Position numbers and translations under genes: made by a program. Below, piece by piece: positions 33,202-42,407 of a stretch of DNA of 64,000 nt; positions within the stretch are counted from its first letter, which is position 1, and each line of letters starts with the position of its first letter. This stretch comes from Bacteroidales bacterium (GTDB lineage: Bacteria > Bacteroidota > Bacteroidia > Bacteroidales > F082): positions 21,107-85,106 of the forward strand of contig JAGCCO010000026.1 of assembly GCA_017651645.1 (NCBI GenBank). Direction: 5' to 3'. The notes beneath the pieces are model-generated. The model was not told the DNA's origin and did not search any database. It saw only the letters and a list, made by a program, of their open reading frames with translations.

Positions 33202-36153
33202 TTATTCCATAATAAACTTGCTCACGAAAGTGCTTCCCTCATTGCTCACGGAGATGAAGTACACGCCGCTCTGCATGTCGCTGACATTGAGGCGCAAGGT
33301 GTTCAAACCATTGACGACATAATGCTTCACGGTGCGGCCACTTAGGTCGAGTATCTTCACCTCGGTGCGGCCTTGCAGGTCGGCGCTGAGGTTGATTACG
33401 TTATGTGTCGGGTTGGGATAGAGGCTGAGGCCGGTCTGTCCGTTCTCGGCCACATTCTCGGTACCGGGACGGAAGGTCAGCGTCTCCGAAGGCACGGACT
33501 CCTGTCCCGCCTGGTCAACGGTGGTGACGTAGACACTCACTTCCTCCTCGTCGTCCACCTCGAAGATCCACTGGGTGCCGAAGACCTCCACGGGATTGTT
33601 AGGATCATCCACGAAATAGAGGTTGAAGTGGTCGAAGTCGTTCATCACGGGCATGTCCCATAAGATGGGCGTGTAGAGACCTTGTGCGTTCACTTCCTCG
33701 TCGATGCGGAGGTTGGTGGGCGGCTCGGGCACGGTGTTCTCCACGTGATAGTTCATCACGCCGTAATACAGCGGGATGAAGGTCTCCGTGTTCTCGGCGG
33801 GCCACTTGCCGTACATGGTCGAGGTGGCGGCGTCGCGCACGAAGAGGTAAAGGCCGCTGTTGCCGTTGTCGGTGTGGATTTTCCAGTTCTCGTCGTTGCC
33901 CAAAGGCAGGGCGAACTCGATGGTCTCATAGCCTTGGCCCATGTCGCAGGCGATGATTTCCTCGGGCAGGTTGATGGTGGTGCCCACGGATTGGTTGTCG
34001 TAGATGGGACGATAGCGCACGGTGTTGGGGTTGCCGTAATACATCCAGTAGTTGCCTTCGCTGTCATCGCCGGAAGGCGGATAGGTGCCGTCGTTGTTGT
34101 CGTCGATGTAGAAAGCCACGCCATCGTTGTTGGTCCACTCGGTGTCCATGCGGTTCTCTGAGCATACATAGAGGTAGTTGTCGTCCATCTTGAGGTGCAG
34201 GGTGACGCTGCCCATGTCGACAGGCAGGAGGTAGTTGCTCACCTCCACGCGGAAGGCGTCGTCCCATTCGCCTTCGCTCTTGATACCGTCGATGGTGGGG
34301 GCGGTGCCGTCGAAGACATCAATGGTTTGGGTGATGTAGGCCGTGGTGACAAAGCCGAGGCAGACATTGGAATAAGGAGTCTGCAACTCGTCGTTGAGTT
34401 GTGCAGTGACGCAATAATAGTACTGCTGCGTCGGGATGGCGGTGTGGTCCTCAAAATAGCCTTCCCCTGCGTCAATGGTGGCCATAGGTTCGCCAAAGGG
34501 CGCGTTGGGCGTGTTCTTACGATAGATGTGGTAGCCCGTGGCACCTTCTTGTTCGGTCCAGGTGAGCTCTACATAGTCGTAGGCGCCCTGTGAGGCATAG
34601 AGGTCGCTGATAGGCGTGCCCGCAGCCTCCAATTCCATTTCGATAGTCGTGGTCTCGCCGCCACTGATGACGATGTTTTCTGTGACAGGCATGTAGCCCG
34701 GGATGGAAGCGGTGACGGTGTAGCTGCCTTCAGGGATGCCGCGGATTTCGAAGCTGCCGTCTTCGGTGGTGGTCTCGTAGTAGTCGGTCAGTTCGTTAAC
34801 GGTGACTCTGACGCCGCTGTTGTTATTGCTTCCCGTCAGGTTGACGGTGCCGGCCAAGGTACCCATGTTGTCGGTGAGGCATTGGATGGCATAGACGCGG
34901 CTACCGCTACCCATCTCGCGGCAGTGGACGGCCTTACCGCCGAAGAAGCAGAGGCTGCCATCGGACGAGATGTCGATGTGTTCCATCGAGCCTGGGGTGC
35001 TAAGCTCAGCAAGAGGCACGTTGCTTTGTTTGCGGAAGAGGAAGAAGTCGGGCGTGGTATGATCGATGGGTCCCCATGAGACGAAGCCGATGAGGCTGCC
35101 ATCGTCGCTCATGGCGGCTTGCGTCACCTCATCGCCGCAGCCAGAGTAACTCCAGATGGGTTCGTTGGAGTAATTGTTGAAGAGGTAGCAGCTGCCGTCG
35201 TAGCCATAGCTCGTATTGACGAAGTCGAGGGTGCCGATGGCGATGAGGCTGCCGTCGTCGGAGATGGCGTTGGCACAACCCCAGGTGGACGAGGATCCGG
35301 GAGCCGCTATGCTGGCGTTCCATACCTTCTCATAACGCTCGCCGTTCCATTTGTAGAGGTAGGCCATGCCGCTGAAGTCGGCGTAAGCAAGATAGGTGCC
35401 GTCGGCGCTCAAGGCAGGGTCTTGGCTGGGTGAGTTGTCATAGTAAGGCAGGTCATCCTGAATGATGTCGCCAGTCATGGGGTCGATGACCCAGATCTGA
35501 CGGTAGCCTTGTGCGAAGGCGGCCACAAGGCGGGCATCGTTCTTGGAGAGGCCGATTCCCACCACGTTCACGGTGAGGTCACCGATAAGCCATGTCGGGT
35601 CGCTCTTGTTGACGCCGAAGTCGTAGCAGGCGATGGCGTAGTAGTTGTCCTCATAACGGCCATAGGAGACGTAGATTCTGGTGCCGTCAGCAGTGAGTTT
35701 AAAGTGGGAGACGGGATATGCAAAGGTCTCATGGAAGACTTCGTTGCCCATAATGTCGACGACGTAAAGGTTATAGGTGTCGGAGTAGGCAATGGCGTTG
35801 CCCGAGAGGGAGACCGCCGCCCGACCACCATCGGTGATGGGCTTCTCCCATTTCACATTGCCATTGGCATCGAAGAGGGAGACGCGTTTCTGGTTGAGGC
35901 CATAATACACAAGGTAGTCACCAGTCGCATCGATGTAAAACACATCTTCGGGCAAGGCACCACTCTCGTACTTCTGCCAGAGGATGATGGGGTCCTCAGT
36001 TATGGCTCTGTCAGCCAATGGGTTACTGATTCCGTACTCACACACGGCACCCTTGTTGGGCTCCGTTGTGGTCTTCACGGCGCGATGCTGGGCAAAGAGA
36101 CTGCCCGAAGCCATCACAGCCAGAATGAGGGTGAATAGTAAAGACTTTTTCAT
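33202..36153 (-). CDS. Large T9SS-sorted protein with beta-propeller, CarboxypepD_reg-like, FN3 and CBM9-like domains
   Basis: The 983-residue secreted protein starts with a signal peptide (MKKSLLFTLILAVMASGSLFAQ). Residues of about 50-430 form a propeller-like region of repeated D-G-T-Y-L and S-x-D-G-S-L units (LSADGTYLAYADFSG, ISDDGSLIAIGTLDF, MSDDGSLIGFVSWG). A carboxypeptidase regulatory-like domain follows (AGTVNLTGSNN, EIRGIPEGSYTVTASIPGY), then an FN3 domain (YVELTWTEQEGATGYHIYRK), a CBM9-like carbohydrate-binding module (TIDGIKSEGEWDDA), another FN3-like stretch and the T9SS tail (LSLYPNPTHNVINLSADLQG, GVYFISVSNEG). There is no visible catalytic domain. It is a surface protein with several binding modules, of unknown target. 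Confidence 0.85.
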   Translation of the reverse strand: MKKSLLFTLILAVMASGSLFAQHRAVKTTTEPNKGAVCEYGISNPLADRAITEDPIILWQKYESGALPEDVFYIDATGDYLVYYGLNQKRVSLFDANGNVKWEKPITDGGRAAVSLSGNAIAYSDTYNLYVVDIMGNEVFHETFAYPVSHFKLTADGTRIYVSYGRYEDNYYAIACYDFGVNKSDPTWLIGDLTVNVVGIGLSKNDARLVAAFAQGYRQIWVIDPMTGDIIQDDLPYYDNSPSQDPALSADGTYLAYADFSGMAYLYKWNGERYEKVWNASIAAPGSSSTWGCANAISDDGSLIAIGTLDFVNTSYGYDGSCYLFNNYSNEPIWSYSGCGDEVTQAAMSDDGSLIGFVSWGPIDHTTPDFFLFRKQSNVPLAELSTPGSMEHIDISSDGSLCFFGGKAVHCREMGSGSRVYAIQCLTDNMGTLAGTVNLTGSNNNSGVRVTVNELTDYYETTTEDGSFEIRGIPEGSYTVTASIPGYMPVTENIVISGGETTTIEMELEAAGTPISDLYASQGAYDYVELTWTEQEGATGYHIYRKNTPNAPFGEPMATIDAGEGYFEDHTAIPTQQYYYCVTAQLNDELQTPYSNVCLGFVTTAYITQTIDVFDGTAPTIDGIKSEGEWDDAFRVEVSNYLLPVDMGSVTLHLKMDDNYLYVCSENRMDTEWTNNDGVAFYIDDNNDGTYPPSGDDSEGNYWMYYGNPNTVRYRPIYDNQSVGTTINLPEEIIACDMGQGYETIEFALPLGNDENWKIHTDNGNSGLYLFVRDAATSTMYGKWPAENTETFIPLYYGVMNYHVENTVPEPPTNLRIDEEVNAQGLYTPILWDMPVMNDFDHFNLYFVDDPNNPVEVFGTQWIFEVDDEEEVSVYVTTVDQAGQESVPSETLTFRPGTENVAENGQTGLSLYPNPTHNVINLSADLQGRTEVKILDLSGRTVKHYVVNGLNTLRLNVSDMQSGVYFISVSNEGSTFVSKFIME

Positions 36154-36270
36154 GTTGTTTGTTATTAATTGGTTGATAATAAGATATTTAAAAGATAGTT
36201 TCTTCGTAATACAAAGTCATTGCAATATTACTTATTTTTTCCCGTTTTTACACACAAAAGCAAAATTTTG

Positions 36271-36278
36271 TACTTTTG
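36271..36278 (+). promoter_or_regulatory. -7 promoter element for the small lipoprotein gene
   Basis: TACTTTTG followed by CG fits TAnnTTTG and lies 19 bases before the ATG at 36298. Confidence 0.55.
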
Positions 36279-36297
36279 CGGTGAAAAATAGTTGAAG

Positions 36298-36594
36298 ATG
36301 AAAAAGATTCTGATCATATTGCTCGTCCTTTCGGTGTTGGTCTTGCCAGCCTGCAAGAAGACGAGGTATTGCAAATGCACCACCATACAGAATGAGGAAG
36401 TCGTCGATTTGGGTGCGGACTACTACACCATCGAGGACGGCTCTTCCTGTGCTGACAAGTCGAAGGAAATCGTAGGCTGGGGCCAGGTGATTTGTACTGA
36501 AGTCTCCGAAGAGGAGGTGACGGGCGAGGAACACCATTGGTGGGATGATCTTTTCAATAATAACAATCATAATAATAACCCCAACAAACCATAG
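36298..36594 (+). CDS. Small lipoprotein of unknown function
   Basis: The 98-residue product begins MKKILIILLVLSVLVLPAC, a lipoprotein signal with the cysteine at about residue 20. The mature part is small and polar (KKTRYCKCTTIQNEEVVDLG) and ends in a run of asparagines and histidines. It has no recognised domain, and cysteines near the N-terminus (CKC) could bind metal or be oxidised. The ATG at 36298 is used because an in-frame TTG six bases earlier lacks support. It lies four bases before the MauE-thioredoxin gene, so the two are probably one transcript. Confidence 0.75.
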   Translation: MKKILIILLVLSVLVLPACKKTRYCKCTTIQNEEVVDLGADYYTIEDGSSCADKSKEIVGWGQVICTEVSEEEVTGEEHHWWDDLFNNNNHNNNPNKP

Positions 36595-36597
36595 CCG

Positions 36598-37518
36598 TTG
36601 GTTTTGCCCAGGTCGTTCGGTAAATCATCCTTGAAAGTCCTGCTTGGACTGGTCTTCATCGTGTCGGCAGTGTTGAAGCTGCTCGACATGGACAAGTTTG
36701 AAATCTACATCTACAGTTACCATTTCTTTAGCCTTACTGCTTCGTTTATGGTGGCACGCTTGGCCATCATCCTTGAGCTTGTATTGGGCATCGGATTGAT
36801 TTCCAATTGTCTGCACAAACTGATGTGGTGGGGGAGTATGGTCATGCTCGTTGGCTACACCTTATTGTTATTATATGCCCTTGTCGAGGGCCGCACCGAC
36901 AGCTGCCATTGTTTCGGCGACTACCTTCAACTCGACCCCAAGCAGAGTCTCGTCAAGAACGCTGTGCTTATGCTGCTTCTCCTGCTGATTTACAAGATGG
37001 AAGGCTGGAGAACGCCTTTCCGTTGGCTGATCCTTTGTTTGGCAGTCATGGCCTCGACCATCGGTGTTTTTGTGGCTTCGCCGCCCGATAACTATACGGA
37101 TGCTTATGCGCCGGAACAGCATCTTCAAAGGGGGCTTTTCTATGCCATGTTGGAGGATGCCCCTTTGGACAGCCTGCATCTGAAAGAAGGCAAGCAGGTG
37201 GTTTGCTTTTTCTCGACGGGTTGTGAAGTCTGCCAGATGGCGGCGCACAAGCTCTCGCTGATGCAGCAGTATTATGGCTTTCCACCAGAGAACATCACTT
37301 ACGTCTTTATGGGTAATGAAGACGGCATCGCAAAGTTTTACGAGGACTCAGAATCGGCTCGGTATCGTGACGTGCTATATCGTGATGTTGTCACTTTGCT
37401 GAAGGTCATAAATGGAAACTTCCCCGCCATCGTGTTTCTGGATAACGGGGAAGTGGTTCGTGAATATGGTTTCCGCAATATGAACGAGGCGGAGATTAAG
37501 GCGTTTATGGTCTTCTGA
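36598..37518 (+). CDS. MauE/DoxX-type membrane protein fused to a thioredoxin-like domain
   Basis: The 306-residue protein starts with four membrane helices of the MauE/DoxX kind (LLGLVFIVSAVLKLLDMDKF, ILELVLGIGLISNC, LVGYTLLLLYALVEG), with the loop DSCHCFGDYLQLD typical of MauE-like redox proteins. After a further helix a thioredoxin fold begins at about 195, with CEVC in VVCFFSTGCEVCQMAAHKL and a cis-proline-like PAIVFLD strand. A combined electron relay across the membrane is plausible. The start is TTG at 36598 because no ATG precedes the first helix. Its last 14 bases overlap the converging C69 gene. Confidence 0.75.
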   Translation: MVLPRSFGKSSLKVLLGLVFIVSAVLKLLDMDKFEIYIYSYHFFSLTASFMVARLAIILELVLGIGLISNCLHKLMWWGSMVMLVGYTLLLLYALVEGRTDSCHCFGDYLQLDPKQSLVKNAVLMLLLLLIYKMEGWRTPFRWLILCLAVMASTIGVFVASPPDNYTDAYAPEQHLQRGLFYAMLEDAPLDSLHLKEGKQVVCFFSTGCEVCQMAAHKLSLMQQYYGFPPENITYVFMGNEDGIAKFYEDSESARYRDVLYRDVVTLLKVINGNFPAIVFLDNGEVVREYGFRNMNEAEIKAFMVF

Positions 37519-39229
37519 ATCTTTCTCCCGTCTGTTCAATCACGGCCTTTTTCCAGGAATCGGGGTAGCCGGGCTGCATGGGTCTGGCGGGATAGCCGTA
37601 GCCGTTGCGTTTGAACACGCCGTTTTCTTCCTGCTTGATGTTGCTGTCCATGTATTTCACCAGCAGATAGTTGTCCAATTCCTTCCAACGTGCCACGGTG
37701 TTATGACCGGCCTTGCCTGAGAAATAAGTCAGGTATTCGATGGCTTTCTTGGGGTCTTGCAGGTAGAGCGTGTGGGCTTGTTCGTCCACCAACTTGACTT
37801 GTTCCTGATAGCTGGTCTCCAGTTCGTGTTGGACGGCCTTGATGTCGTCGATAACGCGATTGTAGAAGAGGTATTTGAAATGGGCCAGCCGGTTGAAGAC
37901 CCAGAAAGCGGCGTTGTCGCTGTAGGTAAGCATGTCGCCATTGCCATGACGGTATTCGATGGGCACCTCGCTGATGGAGCAGTAGAAAGGCGTGTAAACC
38001 GTGGAATTGGTGTCATCGACGCCAAACCAGATGATGCCGCCGACGGGGTCGGGCAGCCAGGAACGGCTTTGGGCGATAAAGGAGAAACCGGTCTGAACGG
38101 TCTCGATGCTGCGCTCGTTGAAATAAGGCTGACCATTGTATTCCCAATAAAGAGGGTTGCAACGGAACGGCGACTGGAAGATGCCAGCGCCAACGTCTTG
38201 GGTCTTGTCCAATTCGGTGCCCTGGAAATGGTTGCGCTGGAAAGCCATCATGTCGTCGAGGCTGATTTTGCGGTTGGGCTTCACGTAAAGTGGCATGCGG
38301 TTATTCAGGTTCTTGCCTGTGACGTAGTCCCAATATTGGTCCATACCGTCGCAAACCTCGTTGAACATGGTCCAGACACGCAGGTCGCAGATGCGGGCAG
38401 CCGAGAAGTCGACTGGGGCAAAGGCTTCGCTGAAGTTGAACTCAGTGTCTTTCTTTGCGGTGAAATAGCCTTTCTTGCGGGCAAACTTGATCATGTCGTG
38501 CTTATAGATGACTTCCACGGCAGGGCTATACAGTTTTCTCCATTCCTTGTCGGTGATGGAGGTCTTGCCGTTGCGGAGGGGGAAGGTGGTAATGCGGGCA
38601 GCATTGGCGTGACCGCTCACACAACCGTCGGGGATGCGGATGGCTACCCAAACTGCGCCACGGTCAGCGTTGATGGTGTCGCCTTTCTTGGTGACTACCT
38701 CAGTGTAGCCTTTGGGCATGATCTCCATGTACCACACCTCGTTGGCGTCGCTGATGGAGAACGACTCGCCGTCACTGCCGTAGCCATACTGATCAACCAG
38801 GTCAGCCATGATTTTGATGGCTTCGCGGGCGGAGCGGCTGCGTTCCAAGGCGATGAACATGAGGCTGCCATAATCGATGATGCCGGTGGGGTCGAGAAGC
38901 TCTTCGCGGCCGCCAAAGGTGGTCTCGCCCATAGCCACTTGGTTCTCGTTGATAAAGCCGACCACTTGGTAGGTGTGTGCAGGCTGCGGCACCATGCCAC
39001 GGGGGCGGTTGGTACTGCGGTCGTAACACATCCTCATGCAGCCCTCCGGCCAGTCGGCGGCTGGCGTATAGTAAAGCTCGCCATAGCGAATGTGCGAGTC
39101 GGCACAATAGCTGATAAAATTGGAGCCGTCAACTGATGCTCCTTTTGTAACTAGAAAGTTGGTACAGGCGTTTGAAACATGCACAGCAGAAAGCAGTACG
39201 ATGGTTATCAAATACTTAAATATCTTCAT
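37505..39229 (-). CDS. Exported C69-family dipeptidase
   Basis: This 574-residue NTN-hydrolase has a signal peptide ending in SNA, after which the cysteine of ACTNFLVTKGASVDG (about residue 22) becomes the N-terminal nucleophile, as in family C69 (PepDA). Supporting motifs are SNFISYCADSHIRYGELYY, FSISDANEVWYMEIMPKGY, RISKTDP-like loops and YWEYNGQPYFNERS. C69 dipeptidases cut dipeptides with broad specificity, here probably in the periplasm. The ATG at 39229 follows a -7 box by 18 bases, and the upstream in-frame M lies inside the promoter. The 3' end overlaps the MauE-thioredoxin gene by 14 bases. Confidence 0.88.
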   Translation of the reverse strand: MKIFKYLITIVLLSAVHVSNACTNFLVTKGASVDGSNFISYCADSHIRYGELYYTPAADWPEGCMRMCYDRSTNRPRGMVPQPAHTYQVVGFINENQVAMGETTFGGREELLDPTGIIDYGSLMFIALERSRSAREAIKIMADLVDQYGYGSDGESFSISDANEVWYMEIMPKGYTEVVTKKGDTINADRGAVWVAIRIPDGCVSGHANAARITTFPLRNGKTSITDKEWRKLYSPAVEVIYKHDMIKFARKKGYFTAKKDTEFNFSEAFAPVDFSAARICDLRVWTMFNEVCDGMDQYWDYVTGKNLNNRMPLYVKPNRKISLDDMMAFQRNHFQGTELDKTQDVGAGIFQSPFRCNPLYWEYNGQPYFNERSIETVQTGFSFIAQSRSWLPDPVGGIIWFGVDDTNSTVYTPFYCSISEVPIEYRHGNGDMLTYSDNAAFWVFNRLAHFKYLFYNRVIDDIKAVQHELETSYQEQVKLVDEQAHTLYLQDPKKAIEYLTYFSGKAGHNTVARWKELDNYLLVKYMDSNIKQEENGVFKRNGYGYPARPMQPGYPDSWKKAVIEQTGERFRRP

Positions 39230-39247
39230 AATGCAAAATTTGGCGTG

Positions 39248-39255
39248 CAAAAATA
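39248..39255 (-). promoter_or_regulatory. -7 promoter element for the C69 dipeptidase gene
   Basis: The minus strand reads TATTTTTG followed by C, 18 bases before the ATG at 39229. Confidence 0.55.
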
Positions 39256-39348
39256 GAGGTATTTTCTTGATATTCCAAAAGAAAGTGGAAAAAAATGAAT
39301 TTTAACGTTCCTTTTGTTTTTTTTCTTGCCTTGTATCTTATTTACTTC

Positions 39349-39356
39349 TATTTTTG
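39349..39356 (+). promoter_or_regulatory. -7 promoter element for upp
   Basis: TATTTTTG fits TAnnTTTG and has TTG 20 bases upstream (39326-39328). It supports the ATG at 39374 as the upp start. Confidence 0.6.
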
Positions 39357-39373
39357 TGGCAAATACCAACACT

Positions 39374-40039
39374 ATGATTAGAATTAACAACCTTGAGAAA
39401 ACCGACAGCGTCTTCAACCAATATATGGCTGAACTCCGCGATGCTGTCATCCAGCAGGACCGCATGCGCTTCCGCCGCAACCTCGAACGTATCGGCGAAG
39501 TCATGGCCTACGAAATCAGCAAGAGCTTCGAGTATGATGATGAGGAAGTGACCACGCCTTTGGGCATCAAACAGATTCGTACCATGCACGAGCAACCTGT
39601 CATCGCCACTATCCTTCGTGCAGGCTTGCCTTTCCACAACGGTATGCTCAGCATGTTCGACCAGGCCGACAGCGCCTTCATCGCGGCGTATCGTAAATAC
39701 GACAAGAACGAGGAGGACTCTGAGATCCGTGTGGAGTATTTCTCTTCACCCGACATCGAGGACCGTATCCTGATTCTTTGCGACCCCTTGCTGGCCACGG
39801 GCGAGTCCATTGTGAAGACTTTGAACGGCCTAATGGAGGATATGATGCCCAAGGAGATCCATATTGCGGTGGCTGTGGCATCGCAAGACGGTCTGGACTA
39901 TGTGGAGCGCACCATGTCGCGGCTTCCGGTCACCATCTGGGTAGGCAGCATCGACGAAGAGTTGACAGCGCGTGCCTACGTCGTACCAGGTATCGGCGAC
40001 GTGGGTGATTTGGCATACGGTGAAAAGAGGTCTTCCTAA
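39374..40039 (+). CDS. upp: Uracil phosphoribosyltransferase
   Basis: UPRT makes UMP from uracil and PRPP in pyrimidine salvage. The 221-residue product has the PRPP-binding loop LCDPLLATGESIVK (about 135), the uracil-binding region VPGIGDVGDLAYG at the C-terminus and RAGLPFHNGML near residue 85. The ATG at 39374 gives the family start (MIRINNLEK). The upstream in-frame sequence lies before the promoter. The gene is followed 12 bases later by the NSS transporter gene, so the pair may be co-transcribed, although a functional link is not obvious. Confidence 0.93.
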   Translation: MIRINNLEKTDSVFNQYMAELRDAVIQQDRMRFRRNLERIGEVMAYEISKSFEYDDEEVTTPLGIKQIRTMHEQPVIATILRAGLPFHNGMLSMFDQADSAFIAAYRKYDKNEEDSEIRVEYFSSPDIEDRILILCDPLLATGESIVKTLNGLMEDMMPKEIHIAVAVASQDGLDYVERTMSRLPVTIWVGSIDEELTARAYVVPGIGDVGDLAYGEKRSS

Positions 40040-40051
40040 ATTTGAAGCATT

Positions 40052-41404
40052 ATGGCTGAAGAGAAGAAAAAACGCGATGGGTTTGGCTCGAAGCTCGGCA
40101 TCATTGCCGCCGCTGCGGGTTCGGCCATCGGATTGGGTAACATATACCGCTTTCCTTGCGAATTGGGCGAAAACGGCGGTGCGGCGTTCCTGTTGGTTTA
40201 TCTGGTCGTGGTCATCTTCCTTGGTATCCCCGTGATGCTCTCGGAATTGGTGATAGGCCGTCGTACGCAGAGCAACTCGGTGGGTGCGTTCAAGAAGCTG
40301 GCACCGAAGTCGGCATGGCCCATCGTGGGTTACATGGGCGTGCTATGCGGCTTCCTCATCTTCGCTTTCTATTCCACGGTGTCGGGCTGGACGCTGGAGT
40401 ACATCATCAAGTCGGTGAGCAACTCTTTCCAAGGCAAAGACCTGGCCACCATCGAGCAAGAGTTCACCGCCTTTCACGACATGGGCTGGCGTAATGTGAT
40501 GTGGCAATGTATCTTCATCTTCCTGACGGGCTTTGTGGTCTTCAAAGGGGTGCAGAACGGTATCGAGAAATACGCCAAGATCCTCATGCCTTTGCTGTTG
40601 GTTATTCTAATCGTATTGGGCGTTCGTTCCATGACCTTGCCGGGGGCGAAAGAAGGTCTGGCCTTCCTCTTCAAGCCCGATTTCTCGAAGATCACTGGAA
40701 AGGTGCTGATTAGCGCGTTAGGACAGGGATTCTTCTCCCTAAGCCTCGGCATGGGTGTACTCATCACATACGGTTCATACGTCAAGAAAAACGACAACTT
40801 GACCAGCACGGCTTTCTCCGTTGTCTTGGCTGACACGGCGATTGCTCTTCTTGCTGGACTCGTCATCTTCCCGGCGGCGTTCTCGTTCGGTGTGAAGCCT
40901 GAGGCGGGAATGGGTTTGGTTTTCAACACCTTGCCTATGCTCTTCAACCAGATGGCCGGTGGCTATTGGTTCTGCCTTATCTTCTTCGTGTTGCTCGCCA
41001 TCGCTGCCCTTACTTCGACCATCTCGCTGTTGGAGGTGTTGGTGGCCTACCTCTCCGAGGAGCTCCGCATGAAGCGCCAGTGGGCCACGGTGGTGGCTTG
41101 TGCCGGCACCATGCTGTTGGGTGCCTTCGCCTCTTTAAGTCTAATGAGCGGTACGCCTTTCGCCATCGGTGGTCGTTCTATGTTCGACCTGATGGACTTC
41201 GTCTCGTCGAATATCCTGTTGCCCGTCGGCGGCGTGCTGATTGTCATCTTCGTGGGCTGGAAGCTCGGTAAGCAGAAGTTCTTTGATGAAGTGACCAATG
41301 AAGGCGTCATCAAAGCCTCGTTGAAGAAGTTCATATTCTTCATTATCAAATATCTGGCTCCCGTGGCTATCGCGATTGTGTTTATCAGCGGATTGATAAA
41401 ATAA
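40052..41404 (+). CDS. Sodium-dependent transporter of the NSS/SNF family
   Basis: The 450-residue protein has about 11-12 membrane helices and the neurotransmitter:sodium symporter signature in helix 1 (GSAIGLGNIYRFPCELGENGG), which forms the sodium and substrate sites around the unwound GLGN. Helix 6 carries SLSLGMGVLITYGSYVKK. Bacterial NSS members such as LeuT and TnaT carry amino acids with sodium. The particular substrate is not readable here. The HhH gene starts one base after its stop. The potassium/sodium-linked pyrophosphatase at the end of the window could help maintain the sodium gradient it uses. Confidence 0.92.
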   Translation: MAEEKKKRDGFGSKLGIIAAAAGSAIGLGNIYRFPCELGENGGAAFLLVYLVVVIFLGIPVMLSELVIGRRTQSNSVGAFKKLAPKSAWPIVGYMGVLCGFLIFAFYSTVSGWTLEYIIKSVSNSFQGKDLATIEQEFTAFHDMGWRNVMWQCIFIFLTGFVVFKGVQNGIEKYAKILMPLLLVILIVLGVRSMTLPGAKEGLAFLFKPDFSKITGKVLISALGQGFFSLSLGMGVLITYGSYVKKNDNLTSTAFSVVLADTAIALLAGLVIFPAAFSFGVKPEAGMGLVFNTLPMLFNQMAGGYWFCLIFFVLLAIAALTSTISLLEVLVAYLSEELRMKRQWATVVACAGTMLLGAFASLSLMSGTPFAIGGRSMFDLMDFVSSNILLPVGGVLIVIFVGWKLGKQKFFDEVTNEGVIKASLKKFIFFIIKYLAPVAIAIVFISGLIK

Positions 41405-41405
41405 T

Positions 41406-42320
41406 ATGGAATCTTTGCGCAAATGGTTGTCCTTCAGCAAAGGCGAGCGCGTTGCCATCATCACGATACTGGCCGCCATCCTCATATTGATTTTGGCATG
41501 CCTGTTTCGCCCATCGCGCAAGACGCTGAGCGATGATTCTTTGCACAACTTGGATTCCCTGTTGGCTTTGCACCAGACGGCGATTGAACAGCAACAACAG
41601 CAACAAGCCGAGAAAGCCCAAGAGGTGGCCGAGTTGCATCCTTTCCCCTTCAATCCCAATACCATCACTGAAGAGGAATGGCGGCAAATCGGCCTTACCG
41701 ACCGTCAGGTGCGCAACATTATGAACTACAAGGCAAAGGGCGGTAAGTTCTATTCGAAAAACGACCTTGGTAAACTATATACTATCAGTGAGGAGGACTT
41801 CGCCCAGCTGGAACCGTTCATTGTGCTGCCCGAGGTGCAACGAAACAAAAAAACTAAATCCACTGAGCAAAGCGGCGTTTCGACTGGCTCAACGACCGCC
41901 AAACCTGTAGAGAAGAAAGCCATCCCCATCGTCGACATCAACACGGTGGACTCGACCACCTTGGTGGAGCTGCCGCTGATTGGTGGTTTCATGGCCTCCC
42001 GTATTCTTGAATTTCGCGACAAATTGGGTGGTTTCGTCGACCTGGAACAGCTCCGCGATGTTAAAGGCATGGATGAGGCGCGTTTTGCTGCGATAAAGCC
42101 CTATATTAATTTAGGTGAGGTTGAAATACGGAAAGTCGATGTCAATCGAGCTGACTTCAAGACTTTGGTGCATCATCCTTACTTTAGCTACGAGCAGGTG
42201 AAGCGCATCTTCAACCAGCGCGAGAAACGAGGCATGATTAAGAACTGGGTTCAGTTGGAGGAACTGCTGAAGGAAGAAGGGGAGGTGAATCCTTTGCTGG
42301 AGCGGTATGTGCAGTTTTGA
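41406..42320 (+). CDS. Membrane-anchored helix-hairpin-helix (ComEA-like) protein
   Basis: The 304-residue protein has one membrane helix at about 16-36 (VAIITILAAILILILACLF), a glutamine-rich linker (IEQQQQQQAEKAQEV) and repeated helix-hairpin-helix motifs that bind DNA without sequence preference: WRQIGLTDRQVRNIMNYKA, VELPLIGGFMASRILEFRD (the best ComEA-like unit, about 195-215) and VHHPYFSYEQVKRIF. Such proteins are common in Bacteroidetes and resemble ComEA, which takes up DNA in competent bacteria, but other competence genes are not visible here. The start at 41406 overlaps no other gene and follows the NSS gene directly. Confidence 0.8.
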   Translation: MESLRKWLSFSKGERVAIITILAAILILILACLFRPSRKTLSDDSLHNLDSLLALHQTAIEQQQQQQAEKAQEVAELHPFPFNPNTITEEEWRQIGLTDRQVRNIMNYKAKGGKFYSKNDLGKLYTISEEDFAQLEPFIVLPEVQRNKKTKSTEQSGVSTGSTTAKPVEKKAIPIVDINTVDSTTLVELPLIGGFMASRILEFRDKLGGFVDLEQLRDVKGMDEARFAAIKPYINLGEVEIRKVDVNRADFKTLVHHPYFSYEQVKRIFNQREKRGMIKNWVQLEELLKEEGEVNPLLERYVQF

Positions 42321-42407
42321 GGAGCAGTCCTAAAAAAGTTGTTGTTTTCTAAATTTTCGGCAAAAAATGTCTATATTATGTTGTAACCAAATAAAAACAA
42401 CATCCAT

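Noticed and set aside
37757..39136. A 459-codon open frame on the plus strand
   Set aside because: It lies wholly opposite the C69 dipeptidase gene and its translation looks like an antisense shadow (valine- and glycine-rich, no motifs).
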